NCBI GenBank assembly: GCA_024138025.1
Contig: JAMXBD010000367.1
Coordinates: forward strand, 620,001-684,000
DNA length: 64,000 nucleotides
DNA from: Combretum micranthum
Lineage: Eukaryota > Streptophyta > Magnoliopsida > Myrtales > Combretaceae
Direction: 5' to 3'
Shown: in pieces, positions 37,736-49,319 of the stretch
How the letters are laid out: every line of letters begins with the position of its first letter
How positions within the stretch are numbered: the first letter of the stretch is position 1
Translations under genes and position numbers: made by a program
The notes under the pieces: generated by a model
Database searches by the model: none
What the model saw: the letters and a program-made list of their open reading frames with translations, nothing else
What the model was told of the DNA's origin: nothing

Positions 37736-38640
37736 ACTACACAGAGCACATTTTAATAAAAGAAACTCCTACTATATCTTCCATGAGAATGTTGAAAAGC
37801 CCACCAGGCACTTGTTCCAATGAAGGCATACCAAGCGGCCAACTACAAGCATAATTTGCCATCTAGTCTGTTGCTTTGTTACCTTCACGATGAATATGCT
37901 TATTATGATATTCCAGGGCTTATCACACGGCTGTAGGATAAAGGAAAAGAGCTAGCAATGATTATTGACTACTTTACAGCTGCTTTGAATACCATCAACT
38001 ACCCTCTTGTTTTTTCTAGCTCTAAAACAACTTTTCTATAACCTTTTTCCCAAGCAATCCTCAATCCAACAACTGCCCCCCATAACTTAGCATTGAAAAT
38101 TAAGCACGTCCCAATGTTCATAACAAAGCCACCATACCATCTTCTTTGACAATCTTGAAGGATTCCACCTGCATATGCTGAATTACTAAAAGCTTTGAAG
38201 GAGCCATTCGAACTAACTTTTATCCAATCATTAGAGGGAGCAGTCTAGCCAATTAAATTCTTAACTTTAGCTAGCTTGACCAACTTATTTCAATCAAAGC
38301 TAACACATGCAAACTGAAACTCTCTGGATTTTGCAAGGATTGAGTTTAAGAAATGAAAGTAAGAAATTACTTGACTTCCCATAACCTCTTTATTCCTAGA
38401 ACTCCATAACATCTAGCAAGAAGTAGCAAATAGAGTTGACTAGCAGATCCCATTATAATTCTCTTTGTTTTTTAAATTCTCAACAAACCAAATAGGAAAA
38501 GGTTGTGACATAAAGGCTGCTAGCTTTCCTTAGGTATAAATCGATACCAACACGGAACGGTCCTTGTGCATTCTCGAAGAACATGATCAATAGATTCAAC
38601 TGTAGCACCACATATCTCGCATCTTTTATCGGACACCATA
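37736..38640 (-). pseudogene. LINE-derived zinc-binding and RNase H remnant (copy A)
   Basis: On the minus strand it starts with MVSDKRCEICG and a C-x2-C...H-x4-C pattern (reverse transcriptase zinc-binding domain, usual at the C-terminus of plant L1-type LINEs). It continues with frameshifts into an RNase H-like domain that ends near the ADYMANYA-like motif. It carries more breaks than copy B, including a one-base loss just after the zinc-binding part. No upstream reverse transcriptase is present. Not functional. Confidence 0.7.
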
Positions 38641-39965
38641 TGGCGTCTAGCTCACTCCTCATTAGTCACCGGCACCCGTGAAGAACAAGCCCTTATTTCT
38701 TTTTTAATTGTATGTTTACAAGTTTATTTCTTTTAAGTTACATGTTATATGAAAGTGTTATTTACTGGTCATTAAAGGATTTTCTTATCTCTGAATAATG
38801 TTACATAAATTGTATTTTTATATTATAGTATAAAGTAAACAATTTTAACATAGAGGTTGTGGATCGAAAATTGCTCATGTAAAAGTTTGGACTTTGGATG
38901 CTTTTAGGAATAGTGATGGGCTTGCAAACCTTATCTGGCCTCGATTGTATATTGATTGATATCTAGGCTTGCATCATGGAGGTTAGAGGTTCTATAATTG
39001 GTTTAATCTTTAATGATGAAGGGAAAGAAAAAACAAAGTCCTGTAACTCAAAGATTGGCTAGTTTAGATCTTGTGAGTCCAAGAGCTACCCTCCCTGGAT
39101 TGCTCACGGGTCCTGGAAAAGTGATTTGGGACCGAAGGGTCAGGAATCTACTTAATTCTATTACACCATGAAAGATTGGCACAATATTCATAGGAAAGTG
39201 TTTTTAAAGGGCAATTATGATGTAGTTTTGACTTTTGGTGCGTTGAGTTAGATAAGTCTTAGCTCAAATTTGATTTAATAAATGATTTGAGCAGTTGCAT
39301 TCGAGTTAGACATGACAATGACTGAATGAAAATTGTACAAAAATCAAGTTGAACTTGAATAACTTTTATACTAGCTCAAATCATTTTTACTGGTATTAAG
39401 AGAATCGATAAAACAAAACATGAGGTTTTTCTATAAAATAATTGAAACATGAGATTAGTTTTATTTTTAGTTATATTAATATGCTAGCATGCGATGCATT
39501 TGTCTTGAAAGCAAATATAACTTGAATCTTTCACTCAAATTTTCAAATAGGAGTAATATTTTATACACCCAATACAATTATCTTGTTTAAAAGTAAGCTC
39601 ATGCACATAAAAATAAAAAATAAAAAATACAATGGTTGTACTTAGCGGGGATTTATTAATTACAATTTTATTAAAGAAGGCATTGGCATAAGAAAAGGAT
39701 CGATCCGCTTTTATAGCATAAATACAAAAAAACTACAATATCAAAAACCAGAAAGCCCAATCATGGAGGAAATCTTGAAGCAAAAATCTAACTCAGCTTG
39801 GTCTCTCACAAGCAGAAACACTGAAAACAACAACTTTGAGGTGGTTCTCGTGCCCTTTCCTCTCGATGGAAACTGCGTTTATGCAGTTTGTTGTTTGTTC
39901 CTTTGAACAAACTTATTTCTTGCAAAATATATACATAGGATATATACAATTATATACAATAATAC

Positions 39966-42741
39966 TGTAAAGACCCGATCCTCTAAATCCCGAGACTTAG
40001 AGTACCGAATCCTCAACCACATATAACGTTTTCACATTATATGTAAGGTTGTCCTAAAACTAACAGTTTATGAAAATTGTATGATCAAAATCACTAAATT
40101 TTGTAAAGAACTTTTAAACAAAACAAGATTGCTAACAAAAGCAATCTATACATATATTTACATTAAATAAACATCGTTTAGTACCAATACATGACACTAC
40201 AAAAATTACATGTTTTCTCAAAACATGAGAATCCTAAAGGATCTTCAGGTCATTACAAAAAGAAATTGGCTTAACTAACAAGCCTTCTATACATAGCTTA
40301 TCTTTAGCAAAAAGTCTTCTAAAAGTCTCGGGTAATCGGATCCTATTCATCCCACTCGTCCAGAAATCTCTCGAAATCGGACCCATAGCCCAAGTCATCG
40401 TAATACTCGTCTCCAATACCTGCAAAGCAGCAAAAGTGAGCCAGAGGCCCAGTACACAATAACCAATGCAAAACAAATCATCAAGTTGATGTAATGCATC
40501 ATAGAACGAGTGGTTATCTTTATTACATTTTCTTTCACAAATCAACAAGAGGGTATTCAAACCCCAGTCACATTTCGGGAATTCAGGGATCCTGAGTAAC
40601 AGCAGCTGCTCAGGGGGTTGATATAAGCAGTCCGAATACTTATATCTCCTATATCTATTTCATAGAGATAATAGCTTCCTTTAGGGTTTAAAAGCCGTTG
40701 CCCGACTCTACTTAAACTCAGTCCATAACATGAGCCTAGTTCACAAGTTCCCATAAACTTTGAACTAAATCATGGTATTTCCTCCTAAGTTTAAGCAAAC
40801 GTTACTCAGATACTATTCTCCCCTATCGGCTACCCACTTAACCAAAAAGAATCGCTATTGCATCATAGCGTACCATTGCATCATGGTAAAGTCATTGCAT
40901 CATGACTTGGTTAAGCGCCTAGCTAACATGTCATTGCATCATGACAGGTTTGCTGCTCCTCGGACCAGATTAAACAGCGTAATAGACATCCAATTCATTC
41001 AAATGTTAAGTCAAATCGATTTAAATCAAATTAGGAATGCCTATTCCTAGTAATCATCAAACAAATTATTGCGTACCTGAACCCGTTAGTATATAACTAG
41101 GATCTCTCGGTGAAAAACTAACCGAAGAATCCTTAACTGTAATAGAAATATCACAATAATCAATAAATCGACAAGTTTAGATCTCATTATCACAATTATA
41201 CACATATCATATCCATATATCACAATTTATCAAAGAATCTAAATAATTGAATACAAAGTCATAAATAAGCATTTAAAGGTCCTATTATATCCTAAATCGC
41301 TTAATAAATACTCAATTGCTCAAATAACAAACTTTGGAAAATTTTAGAAAAAGTTTTTAAATTTCAAAAGCACAGGGAATAGGTCGGCAGCCAAAGCCGG
41401 CGGCTTTGAGCCGGTGTTCAATGCTTTGAAAATCAACACTGCCAGCGCTGGCAGTGTTCAAGGGTACGCCGTCAGCCTTTGCATCCTACGCCGGCGGCCT
41501 TGAGCCGGCGTAGAATCCAAAACCAAAATTTTCAAAAACGTCCAGAGAGGTATAAGCCGTTCGCTTACCTAGATACGCGGGCAGCTTTGACACTTACGCC
41601 GGCGGCCTTGATTCCCAGCGGCCGGCGTACAACATGAACGAAAGAACGTCGGCTAACTTTCCTAGCAAAAGCCGGCGGCCTTCAACCTGCCTTAAGAAAT
41701 CTGAGTCCAACACTGCCTATAAGCCGGCGGCGTTGAATTCCAGGTACCGACGTACGTTCTAAAAACAGGCTTAAACGAAAATTTCAAATCTCCTGTTTTT
41801 CCACTTTGTAAAATTCTATCCTAATACACTTTAAACCTTCCTCCACTACACTTCCAACTTCATATGATTCACTCAAATCTATACTACTCAATTCTAGCAA
41901 CTCAAAACAAGAATTCAACACAATTAAACACTTCAAACTCCACTTCAATCCATTCTAAATTTCCCTACACAATTCCTCTTCTCATCCTCCTAACACTTCA
42001 TATCACCTCAACCATGCATGCACAAACTCACACACTCATATAACACATTCATAACTCATCCCAAGCATGAACAAACAATTTGGATAACATTAAACTCATT
42101 CCAATGAAGAATTCATGCAATCACTTCAAGAAAGAAAAACAAAATAAGGCAACAATCATAACTAAATCAATTCAAATATATATATACCTTGCCTTGAGGA
42201 AAACTTTGATTCTTAGAACTTGATATAGACCTTATCTTAAGCTTGGAATGGAATTGAAAGAGGAAGAAGAAAAGAAAGAAAGAAGAAAAAATTCGTATAA
42301 AATTATGGCTGCCTCTAAAAGTAGGTTAATTAAGCAAAATTTGACTTTAAACATATTCCAAATTTGCCCTTTAAGGCATATAAATTTAGGAGGCATTTGG
42401 GGTGCATTTAGGTCTCATTTGGGGCTTGTATTTGCTTAATTACTAACTTAATTACTAAGAACTCTATCCACTAACCTTAAGGAAAAAAAAAATATGAAGT
42501 TGATTTATACATCTAACTTAACTTAATATCTTAATGTACAAAAGACACCATTAATAATTTTACTACACACACATTAATACATATAAAACAAAGACATTAT
42601 TTTAAATCTACACATGCAAAATAATGCATTCTAGACTACTAGCAACATAACCATGATATTCATCATACTCACTCAATTCAATACTCAAGAGAATAAATAA
42701 ACACATGGAATTTAAATAGAATTTAAATCTAGGTCCTTTCA
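39966..42741 (+). mobile_element. Solo LTR (2.78 kb), target duplication AATAC, absent from copy B
   Basis: Starts TGTAAAGACC and ends GGTCCTTTCA (imperfect inverted ends), flanked by AATAC at 39961-39965 and 42742-42746. Copy B of the surrounding duplication has a single AATAC at 47771-47775 with matching sequence on both sides: an unoccupied target site. No gag or pol is present, and only a 108-codon minus-strand chance frame is found near 40234-40560. The length and the GACC/GGTCC ends recall LTRs of plant Ty3/gypsy chromoviruses (inference). It contains a GC-rich repeat cluster at 41396-41760. Confidence 0.88.
41396..41760. repeat. GC-rich cluster of GCCGGCGGC(C/T)TTGA units
   Basis: Five copies of GCCGGCGG followed by C-T-T- or GTTGA-like sequence occur at 41396, 41490, 41598, 41671 and 41723. 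Several are followed by a reverse-oriented GCCGGCG (41504-41510, 41631-41637), so the units are partly palindromic. Spacing is irregular, from 52 to 108 bp. The surrounding LTR is strongly AT-rich, so the cluster stands out as a dense set of CG and CHG sites. Confidence 0.8.
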
Positions 42742-44005
42742 AATACATATATATGCACTTGCGGATTTCATCAGACTAATCATTACTTTGGCAATGCTTA
42801 ACGGTCTAGACCGCTTAATGTAATCCTGCAAAATAGAAGTTTGCCAAAAAAAAAAAAAAAAAAGAACAAAAATGAAAGTTATTAGAGAACCCCTTAGAAC
42901 AAGATGGATGAAAATGGCAAAATTGCCTAACCATATGTGGTTCTTCCGATTTTCTAATAAGTAAAATAATAGCATTCATGTGAGAGATTGGTTTCCACAT
43001 CTATTGGTGGTATTTTCCTACTTAGTAAAAAATTAATAGAATTACTAACAACTTCTATGGTTTTTTCATAGCACTTTTTTGGTAATCATCTAATTAATAT
43101 ATTTAGTTTTTTGGTGGTGCGGTGGCAATTAGATATTAATATGAGATATCAAATAACCGACAAAATCGATCCTTTAAAAAACATGATAGATCATAAAATT
43201 TTATTAGAATTACCATCCAAAAATAATGTGTGAACTATAGAGCTTTTGCTAGAGACACACAATTGGCCATTTTAGCTTGTTTGATTTTCTTTTATATCTA
43301 TATTTGATTTGCTGTATCCAATTTATTTGATTTACTTATGAGTAAAAATGTCTGCTTTTTATTTATATGTATTTCTTAATAAACAGTTAATTTGAAAAAA
43401 AAGAAAGTCCAGAAGACAAGAAAAAAGATGAAACAAACAAAGACATGGGCCCCTTCCATAATTTTTTTTGGAAGAATGGGGTCGAGTAACTTGGTTATAT
43501 CAATGGCATTTATATATTATTTCAAGTAATGATTTTTTTTTTAATGCATTGTTTAGTTCACAAGTCAATTTAACCCATAAACCATTTGAAAAAGGTTAAG
43601 TTCAGTGCTTGATGTGAAGGGAATCACTTCAACCTAACAATGCAGCAATTCTTGGAAAAAAAAAAAAAATCTAACTTGGGTTGGAAAATCTTCATTCCAA
43701 TTTCGACATTGTTGATTTAATAAAATTTTCACTAATCTATTAATTTATTTTATCTCATTGTAAATTCAATCTAAATCATTCTGATTTTAAGATTCTAAAA
43801 TTTATATCTCTTGATATACAGGTCTTACTTGCATTTTTTAAGAATAAAAGTAAGATCACACAATAAACATCAACTTAAATGCAAAAACAATCAAAAGGAT
43901 GGTAAAATATAAAAATTAAATAAAATGCAGTTCGAAGCAAAACTCAATTAACCATTTTAACATGGTTTAGTTTTTCTTGTTAAACCATCTAAAATAATTA
44001 GGTTC

Positions 44006-44295
44006 AGTCTAGTTTATGTTAAATTATTTTAACATTTTAATTGGTCATATAACATATAGTAATTTAGAGTCATGGGGTTTAAAATCTCTCCCCTCTTCCT
44101 AATTTAAATAGATGGAAAGTTACAGTAAAGAATTCATCATATCTTTCTAGTAATACATTTTTGCTTCACCATCAAAGAAAAAAAAAGCAAGGAAAGAGTA
44201 GAAAGAAAGAAAATCATCAAGACGAATCAATTCGAATTTTCTTCTTCTATGTCAGTAAATCAAACGCTATGGATAATGGTATGTATCAAAACTAT
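44006..44295 (+). other. Unique spacer between duplication copies; possible promoter and first exon
   Basis: This 290 bp has no match in the other copy's flanks. It contains a TTTAAATAG TATA-like word near 44103, a purine-rich leader-like stretch, then an ATG at about 44250 opening MSVNQTLWIM followed directly by GTATGT, a good splice donor. That is the look of a first exon whose remaining exons are absent here. No protein family is recognised, so this is only a suggestion. Confidence 0.25.
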
Positions 44296-47200
44296 TTTTG
44301 ATTTATTTTGTATTTTTGTTAATTAAAAGTAATAAGATGTAAGGTTTGATGTGAATGAAAATGTATGGAAAAAGTAAAAAGTAGATAATAGGCATATGGA
44401 GTATAAGAATAGGTGTAGAAAAGTAGAGATAGTTGAATAGTAATGAATAGTATAGAATATTACTATAAATAGTAGATAAGACAATTAATATCCATTATAA
44501 TGAAAATACGTGTAATTAAGCTATATATGATATTTTTAGATACCAAAAAATTATAAAACTGATATTTTTGAAATCCTTATATTTTTATGAGTTTATTGGT
44601 TTTACTAGAATATTTTTGCCGTCGGGTATACCGGGGCACTGTTTTCAAAAATTGATCTCATTCGGATCTGAAAGATACTAAAAATTATCAAATCTTATAT
44701 TTTTATGCTTTCTCGTATTATTAAGAACTATTATCCACTACTATTTTGATTTCGTTGTTTCATGGTTAAGAGCATGGGATTGTCGGATCTAATCTACTAG
44801 AATTTATTGACCTTAGGGTTTCCAGTTGACTTTCGATTTAGGGTTTAAGCATAAACCATAGCATAAAATCTAGGGGATTACATGAATAATCTTACTTTTT
44901 TGGGGTCCTAGGACCCAGATAAGTTTTAAGGACTTCCCTTATTCTGGACCTCAAAAAGTGAGATCCTTCATTTAAGATCCCGTGTCAAGAACACCGGGGT
45001 GAGAATACTCTAATAGGGATTCAAAACCTCAATCATATGCTCAACGATTTTCGAAAGGTATCTATATTACACATACATATGAACATGCCAAATTAACATA
45101 CACATACAATTCTACTGGAAAATTAGGATTTAAAGACAAAATTTCTTTCTCAAAATGTAAATTGATGTTGCCAAAATCATCGCTGATTCTATCTATAAAT
45201 CTTACCAATTTTCTATCGTAGAATTTTTATTTTTAAAAATCAGCTTTCTTGTAGTACAAGTTTATGTTTTGTAAATACATTTGGATTGTCAGATTTTTGT
45301 TTGTATAAGATCTATGTCAAATTAGTATCGGTTTGGTATCCGATATCTGTTTCGCATTGGTATTGGTTTGGTTTGGTCAGGTCAGTTTATGAGTAAAACT
45401 GTCGGTTTTTCATTTGTATCATATCTATATCAGTTTAAAGATGATGCTAAAAAGATGATCCAAATAAGCCTAAACTTATTTTTCTTTTTCTTTTTTTTTT
45501 TTTGATTGAAGGGAAGGAAAAAGAATAAATAATAAACAACCAAAGGCTACACAGAGCACATTGTAATAAAAGAAACTCTCGCTATATCTTCCATGAGAAT
45601 GTTGAAAAGCCCACCAGACACTTGTTCCAGTGAAGGCATACCAATTGGCCAACTATAAGCATAATTTGCCATATAGTCTGCTGCTTTGTTACCTTCATGA
45701 TAAATATGCTTAATTCTGATATGCCATGGCTTATCACACATATGTAAGATTAAGGAAAAGAGCTAGCAATGATTATTGACTACTTTAGAGTTGCTTTGAA
45801 TACCATCAACTATCCTTTTGTTATCTAGCTCTAAAATAACTTTTCTAAAACTTTTTCCCCAAGTAATCCTCAATCTAACAAGTGCCCCCCATAACTTAGT
45901 GTTGAAAATTGAGCACATCCCAATGTTCATAACAAGGCCGCCATACCATCTTCCTTAACAATCTTGAAGGATTCCACCTACATATGCTGAATTACTGAAA
46001 GCTTTGAAGGAGCCATTCGCACTAACTTTTATCCAATCATTAGAGGGAGGAGTCCAACCAATTAAATTCTTAACTTTAGCTAGCTTGACCAACTTATTTT
46101 AATCAAAGCTAACACATGCAAACTGAAATTCTCTAGATTTTGCAAGGATTGAGTTTAAGAAATGGAAGTAAGAGATTTCTTGACTTCCTATAACCTCTTT
46201 ATTCCTAGAACTCCATAGCATCTAGCAAGAAGTAGCAAATAGAGTTAACTAGCAAATCCCATTATAATTCCCTTTGCTTTTTAAATTCTCAACAAACCAA
46301 ATAGGAAAAGGTTGTGACATAAAGGCTGCTAACTTTTCCCTAGGTATAAATCGACACCAACAAGGAACAGTCCTTGTGCATTCGTAGAGAACATGATCAA
46401 TAGATTGAACTGTAGTACCACATATCTCACATCTTTTATCGGACACCATATGGCGTCTAGCTCACTCCTCATTAGTCACGGCACCTCATGAAGAACAAGC
46501 CTTATTTTATTTTAATTGTTTGTTTACAAGTTTATTTCTTTTAAGTTACATGTTATATGAAGTGTTATCTACTGATCATTAAAGGATTTTCTTATCTCTG
46601 AATAATGTTACATAAATTGTATTTTTATACGATAGTATTAAGTAGAGAATTTTAACATAGAGGGTATGGATCGAAAATTGCTCATGTAAAAGTTTGGACT
46701 TTGGATGCTTTTAGGAATAGTGATGGGCTTGCAAACCTTATTTGGCCCCGATCGTATATTGGTTGATCTCTAGGATTGCATCATGGAGGTTAGAGGTTCT
46801 ATAATTGGTTTAATCTTTAATGATGAAGGGAGAGAAAAAACAAAGTCATGTAACTCATTGATTGGCTAGCGTAGATCTTGTGAGTCCAAGAGCTACCCTC
46901 CCTGGATTGCTCACAGGTCCTAGAAAAGGGATTTGGGACCGAAGGGTCAGGAATCTACTTAATTCTATTACACCATGAAAGATTGGCACAATATTCATAG
47001 GAAAGTGTTTTTAAAGGGCAATTATGACGTAGTTTTGACTTTTGGTGCGTTGAGTTAGATAAGTCTTAGCTCAAATTTGATTTAATAAATGATTTGAGTA
47101 GTTGCATTCGAGTTAGACACGACAATGACTGAATGAAAATTGTACAAAAATCAAGTTGAACTTGAATAACTTTTATACTACCTCAAATCATTTTTACTAG

Positions 47201-49036
47201 TATTAAGAGAATCGATAAAACAAAATATGAGGTTTTTCTATAAAATAATTGAAACATGAGATTAGTTTTATTTTTAGTTATATTAATATGCTAGCATGCG
47301 ATGCATTTGTCTTGAAAGCAAATATAACTTGAATCTTTCACTCAAATTTTCTAATAGGAGTAATATTTTATACACCCAGTACAATTATCTTGTTTAAAAG
47401 TAACGTCATGCACATAAAAATAAAACATGAAAAATACATTGGTTGCACTTAGCGGGGATTTATTAATTTCAATTTTATTAAAGAAGGCATTGGCGCAAGA
47501 AAAAGGATCGATCCGCTTTTATAGCATAAATACAAAAAAAAACTACAATATCAAAAACCAAAAAGCCCAATCATGGAGGAAATCTTGAAGCAAAAATCCA
47601 ACTCAGCTCGGTCTCTCACAAGAAGAAACACTGAAAACAACAACTTTGAGGTGGTTCTCGTGCCCTTTCCTCTCGATGGAAACTGCGTTTATGCAGTTTG
47701 TTGTTTGTTCCTTTGAACAAACTTATTTCTTGCAAAATATATACATAGGATATATACAATTATATACATTAATACATATATATACACTTGCGGATTTCAT
47801 CAGACTAATCATTACTTTGGCAATGCTTAACGGTCTAGACCGCTTAATGTAATCCTGCAAAATAGAAATTTGCCAAAAAAGAAAAAAAAAGAACAAAAAT
47901 GAAAGTTATTAGAGAACCCGTTAGAACAAGATGGATGAAAATGGAAAAATTGCCTAACCATATGTGGTTCTTCCGATTTTCTAATAAGTAAAATAATAGC
48001 ATTCATGTGAGAGATTGGTTTCCACATCTATTGGTGGAATTTTCCTACTTAGTAAAAAGTTAATAGAATTACTAAGAAGTTTTGTGGTTTTTTTCATAGC
48101 ACTTTTCCGTTAATCATCTAATTAATATATTTAGTATTTTGGTGGTGCGGTGACAAGTAAATATTAATATGAGATATCAAATAACCGACAAAATCGATCC
48201 CGTTAAAAAACATGACAGATCATAGAATTTTGTTAGAATTACCATCCAAAAATAATGCGTGAACTATAGAGCTTTTGCTAGAGACACACAATTGGCCATT
48301 TTAACTTGTTTGATTTTCTTTTCTATCTATATTTGATTTGACGTATCCAATTTATTTGATTTATTTATGAGTAAAAATATCTGCTTTTTATTTATATCTA
48401 TTTCTTAATAAACAGTTAATTTGAAAAAAAAAAGTCCAAAAGACAAGAAAAAAGATGAAACAAACAAAGACATGGGCCCCTTCCCTTATTTTTTTGGAAA
48501 AAGGGGTCGAGTAACTTGGTTATATCAATGGCATTTATATATTATTTCAAGTAATGATTTTTTTTTTTAATGATATTGTTTAGTTCACAAGTCAATTTAA
48601 CCCATAAACCATTTGAAAAAGGTTAAGTTCAGTGCTTGATGTGAAGGGAATCACTTCAACCTAACAATGCAGCAATTCTTGAAAAAAAAAAAAAAAAAAT
48701 CTAACTTGGGTTGGAAAATCTTCATTCCAATTTCGACATTGTTGATTTAATAAAATTTTCACTAATCTATTAATTTATTTTATCTCATTGTAAATTCAAT
48801 CTAAATCATTCTGATTTTAAGATTCTAAAGTTTATATCTCTTGAAATACAGGTCTTACTCGCATTATTTTAAGAATAATAGTATGATCACACAATAAACA
48901 TCAACTTAAATGCAAAAACAATCAAAAGGGTGGTAAAATATAAAAATTAAATAAAATGCAGTTCAAAGCAAAACTCAATTAGCCATTTTAATATGGTTTA
49001 GTTTTTCTTGTTGAACCATCTAAAATAATTAGGTTT
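44296..49036 (+). repeat. Copy B of the 4.74 kb direct duplication
   Basis: Uninterrupted copy. It begins within the 3' part of the solo LTR, keeps that LTR's end and flank (GGGGATTACATGAATAATC near 44874), carries the LINE remnant at 45547-46449 and the unoccupied AATAC target at 47771-47775. It ends just before the DRM/ARP gene. Confidence 0.93.
45547..46449 (-). pseudogene. LINE-derived zinc-binding and RNase H remnant (copy B)
   Basis: Better preserved than copy A. It opens with MVSDKRCEICGTTVQSIDHV and YECTRTVPCW (zinc-binding domain), then an RNase H-like fold with a GGILQD-like strand, ILELDNK, KHIYHEGNKAADYMANYA and a short tail. Two in-frame stops lie in the middle. The usual RNase H acidic residues are partly replaced: SANGS where an Asp is expected and KLWGAL where a Glu is expected. 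The fragment was presumably immobile before it was duplicated. Confidence 0.75.
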
Positions 49037-49296
49037 AGAGAGTTTTGCAAGCTAAACGATAAAATGCGGTTCGGTTAGATTTTACTCTCAAACTAAATTG
49101 AACAGCTAATTTACAGGTAGCACTATCCCCTCCCATGTAACATTTGGTTTTCCGATTTTTCTTTAATTTTATCTCTTTATAATCCATTGTTTGTTGATAT
49201 GTCACATTAATTAGTAAATCTGAGATAAATTTTGAGAAAAAAACCAAGAAAAGTGAATAGAAAAAAGATGAAGCAAGCCGTGAATGAAATGAAATG

Positions 49297-49319
49297 AAAA
49301 AAAAAAAAAAAAAAAAAAA
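49297..49319. repeat. Run of 23 A at the end of the DRM/ARP coding region
   Basis: On the minus strand this is a poly-T run read as polyphenylalanine directly after the YDWLFSL motif. It sits where the natural C-terminus of the family should be. Confidence 0.9.

Larger units (their letters stand above)
36484..44005 (+). repeat. Copy A of a 4.74 kb direct duplication (interrupted by an insertion)
   Basis: Matches 44296-49036 along its whole length once the 2776 bp insertion at 39966-42741 and its 5-bp target copy are removed; both copies are then about 4741 bp. It starts inside the 3' part of the solo LTR, continues through a LINE-derived RNase H remnant (about 37736-38640) and ends near 44005. 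Copies show scattered substitutions and short indels. The poly-T, (GTTTGGTTTGGT) and long unique strings are shared, so this is true homology and not simple repeat similarity. Confidence 0.93.

Noticed and set aside
40234..40560. 108-codon minus-strand frame in the second solo LTR
   Set aside because: No recognisable motif; LTRs do not normally encode protein, and the frame is explained by chance.
42739..43000. Minus-strand frames conserved in both duplication copies (also 47827-48027)
   Set aside because: Their conservation is explained by recent duplication of the DNA, and they end in poly-T translations.
49035..49296. C-terminal extension of the DRM/ARP frame beyond the poly-T tract
   Set aside because: It has no similarity to the family and begins with polyphenylalanine from a homopolymer; probably not a real part of the protein.
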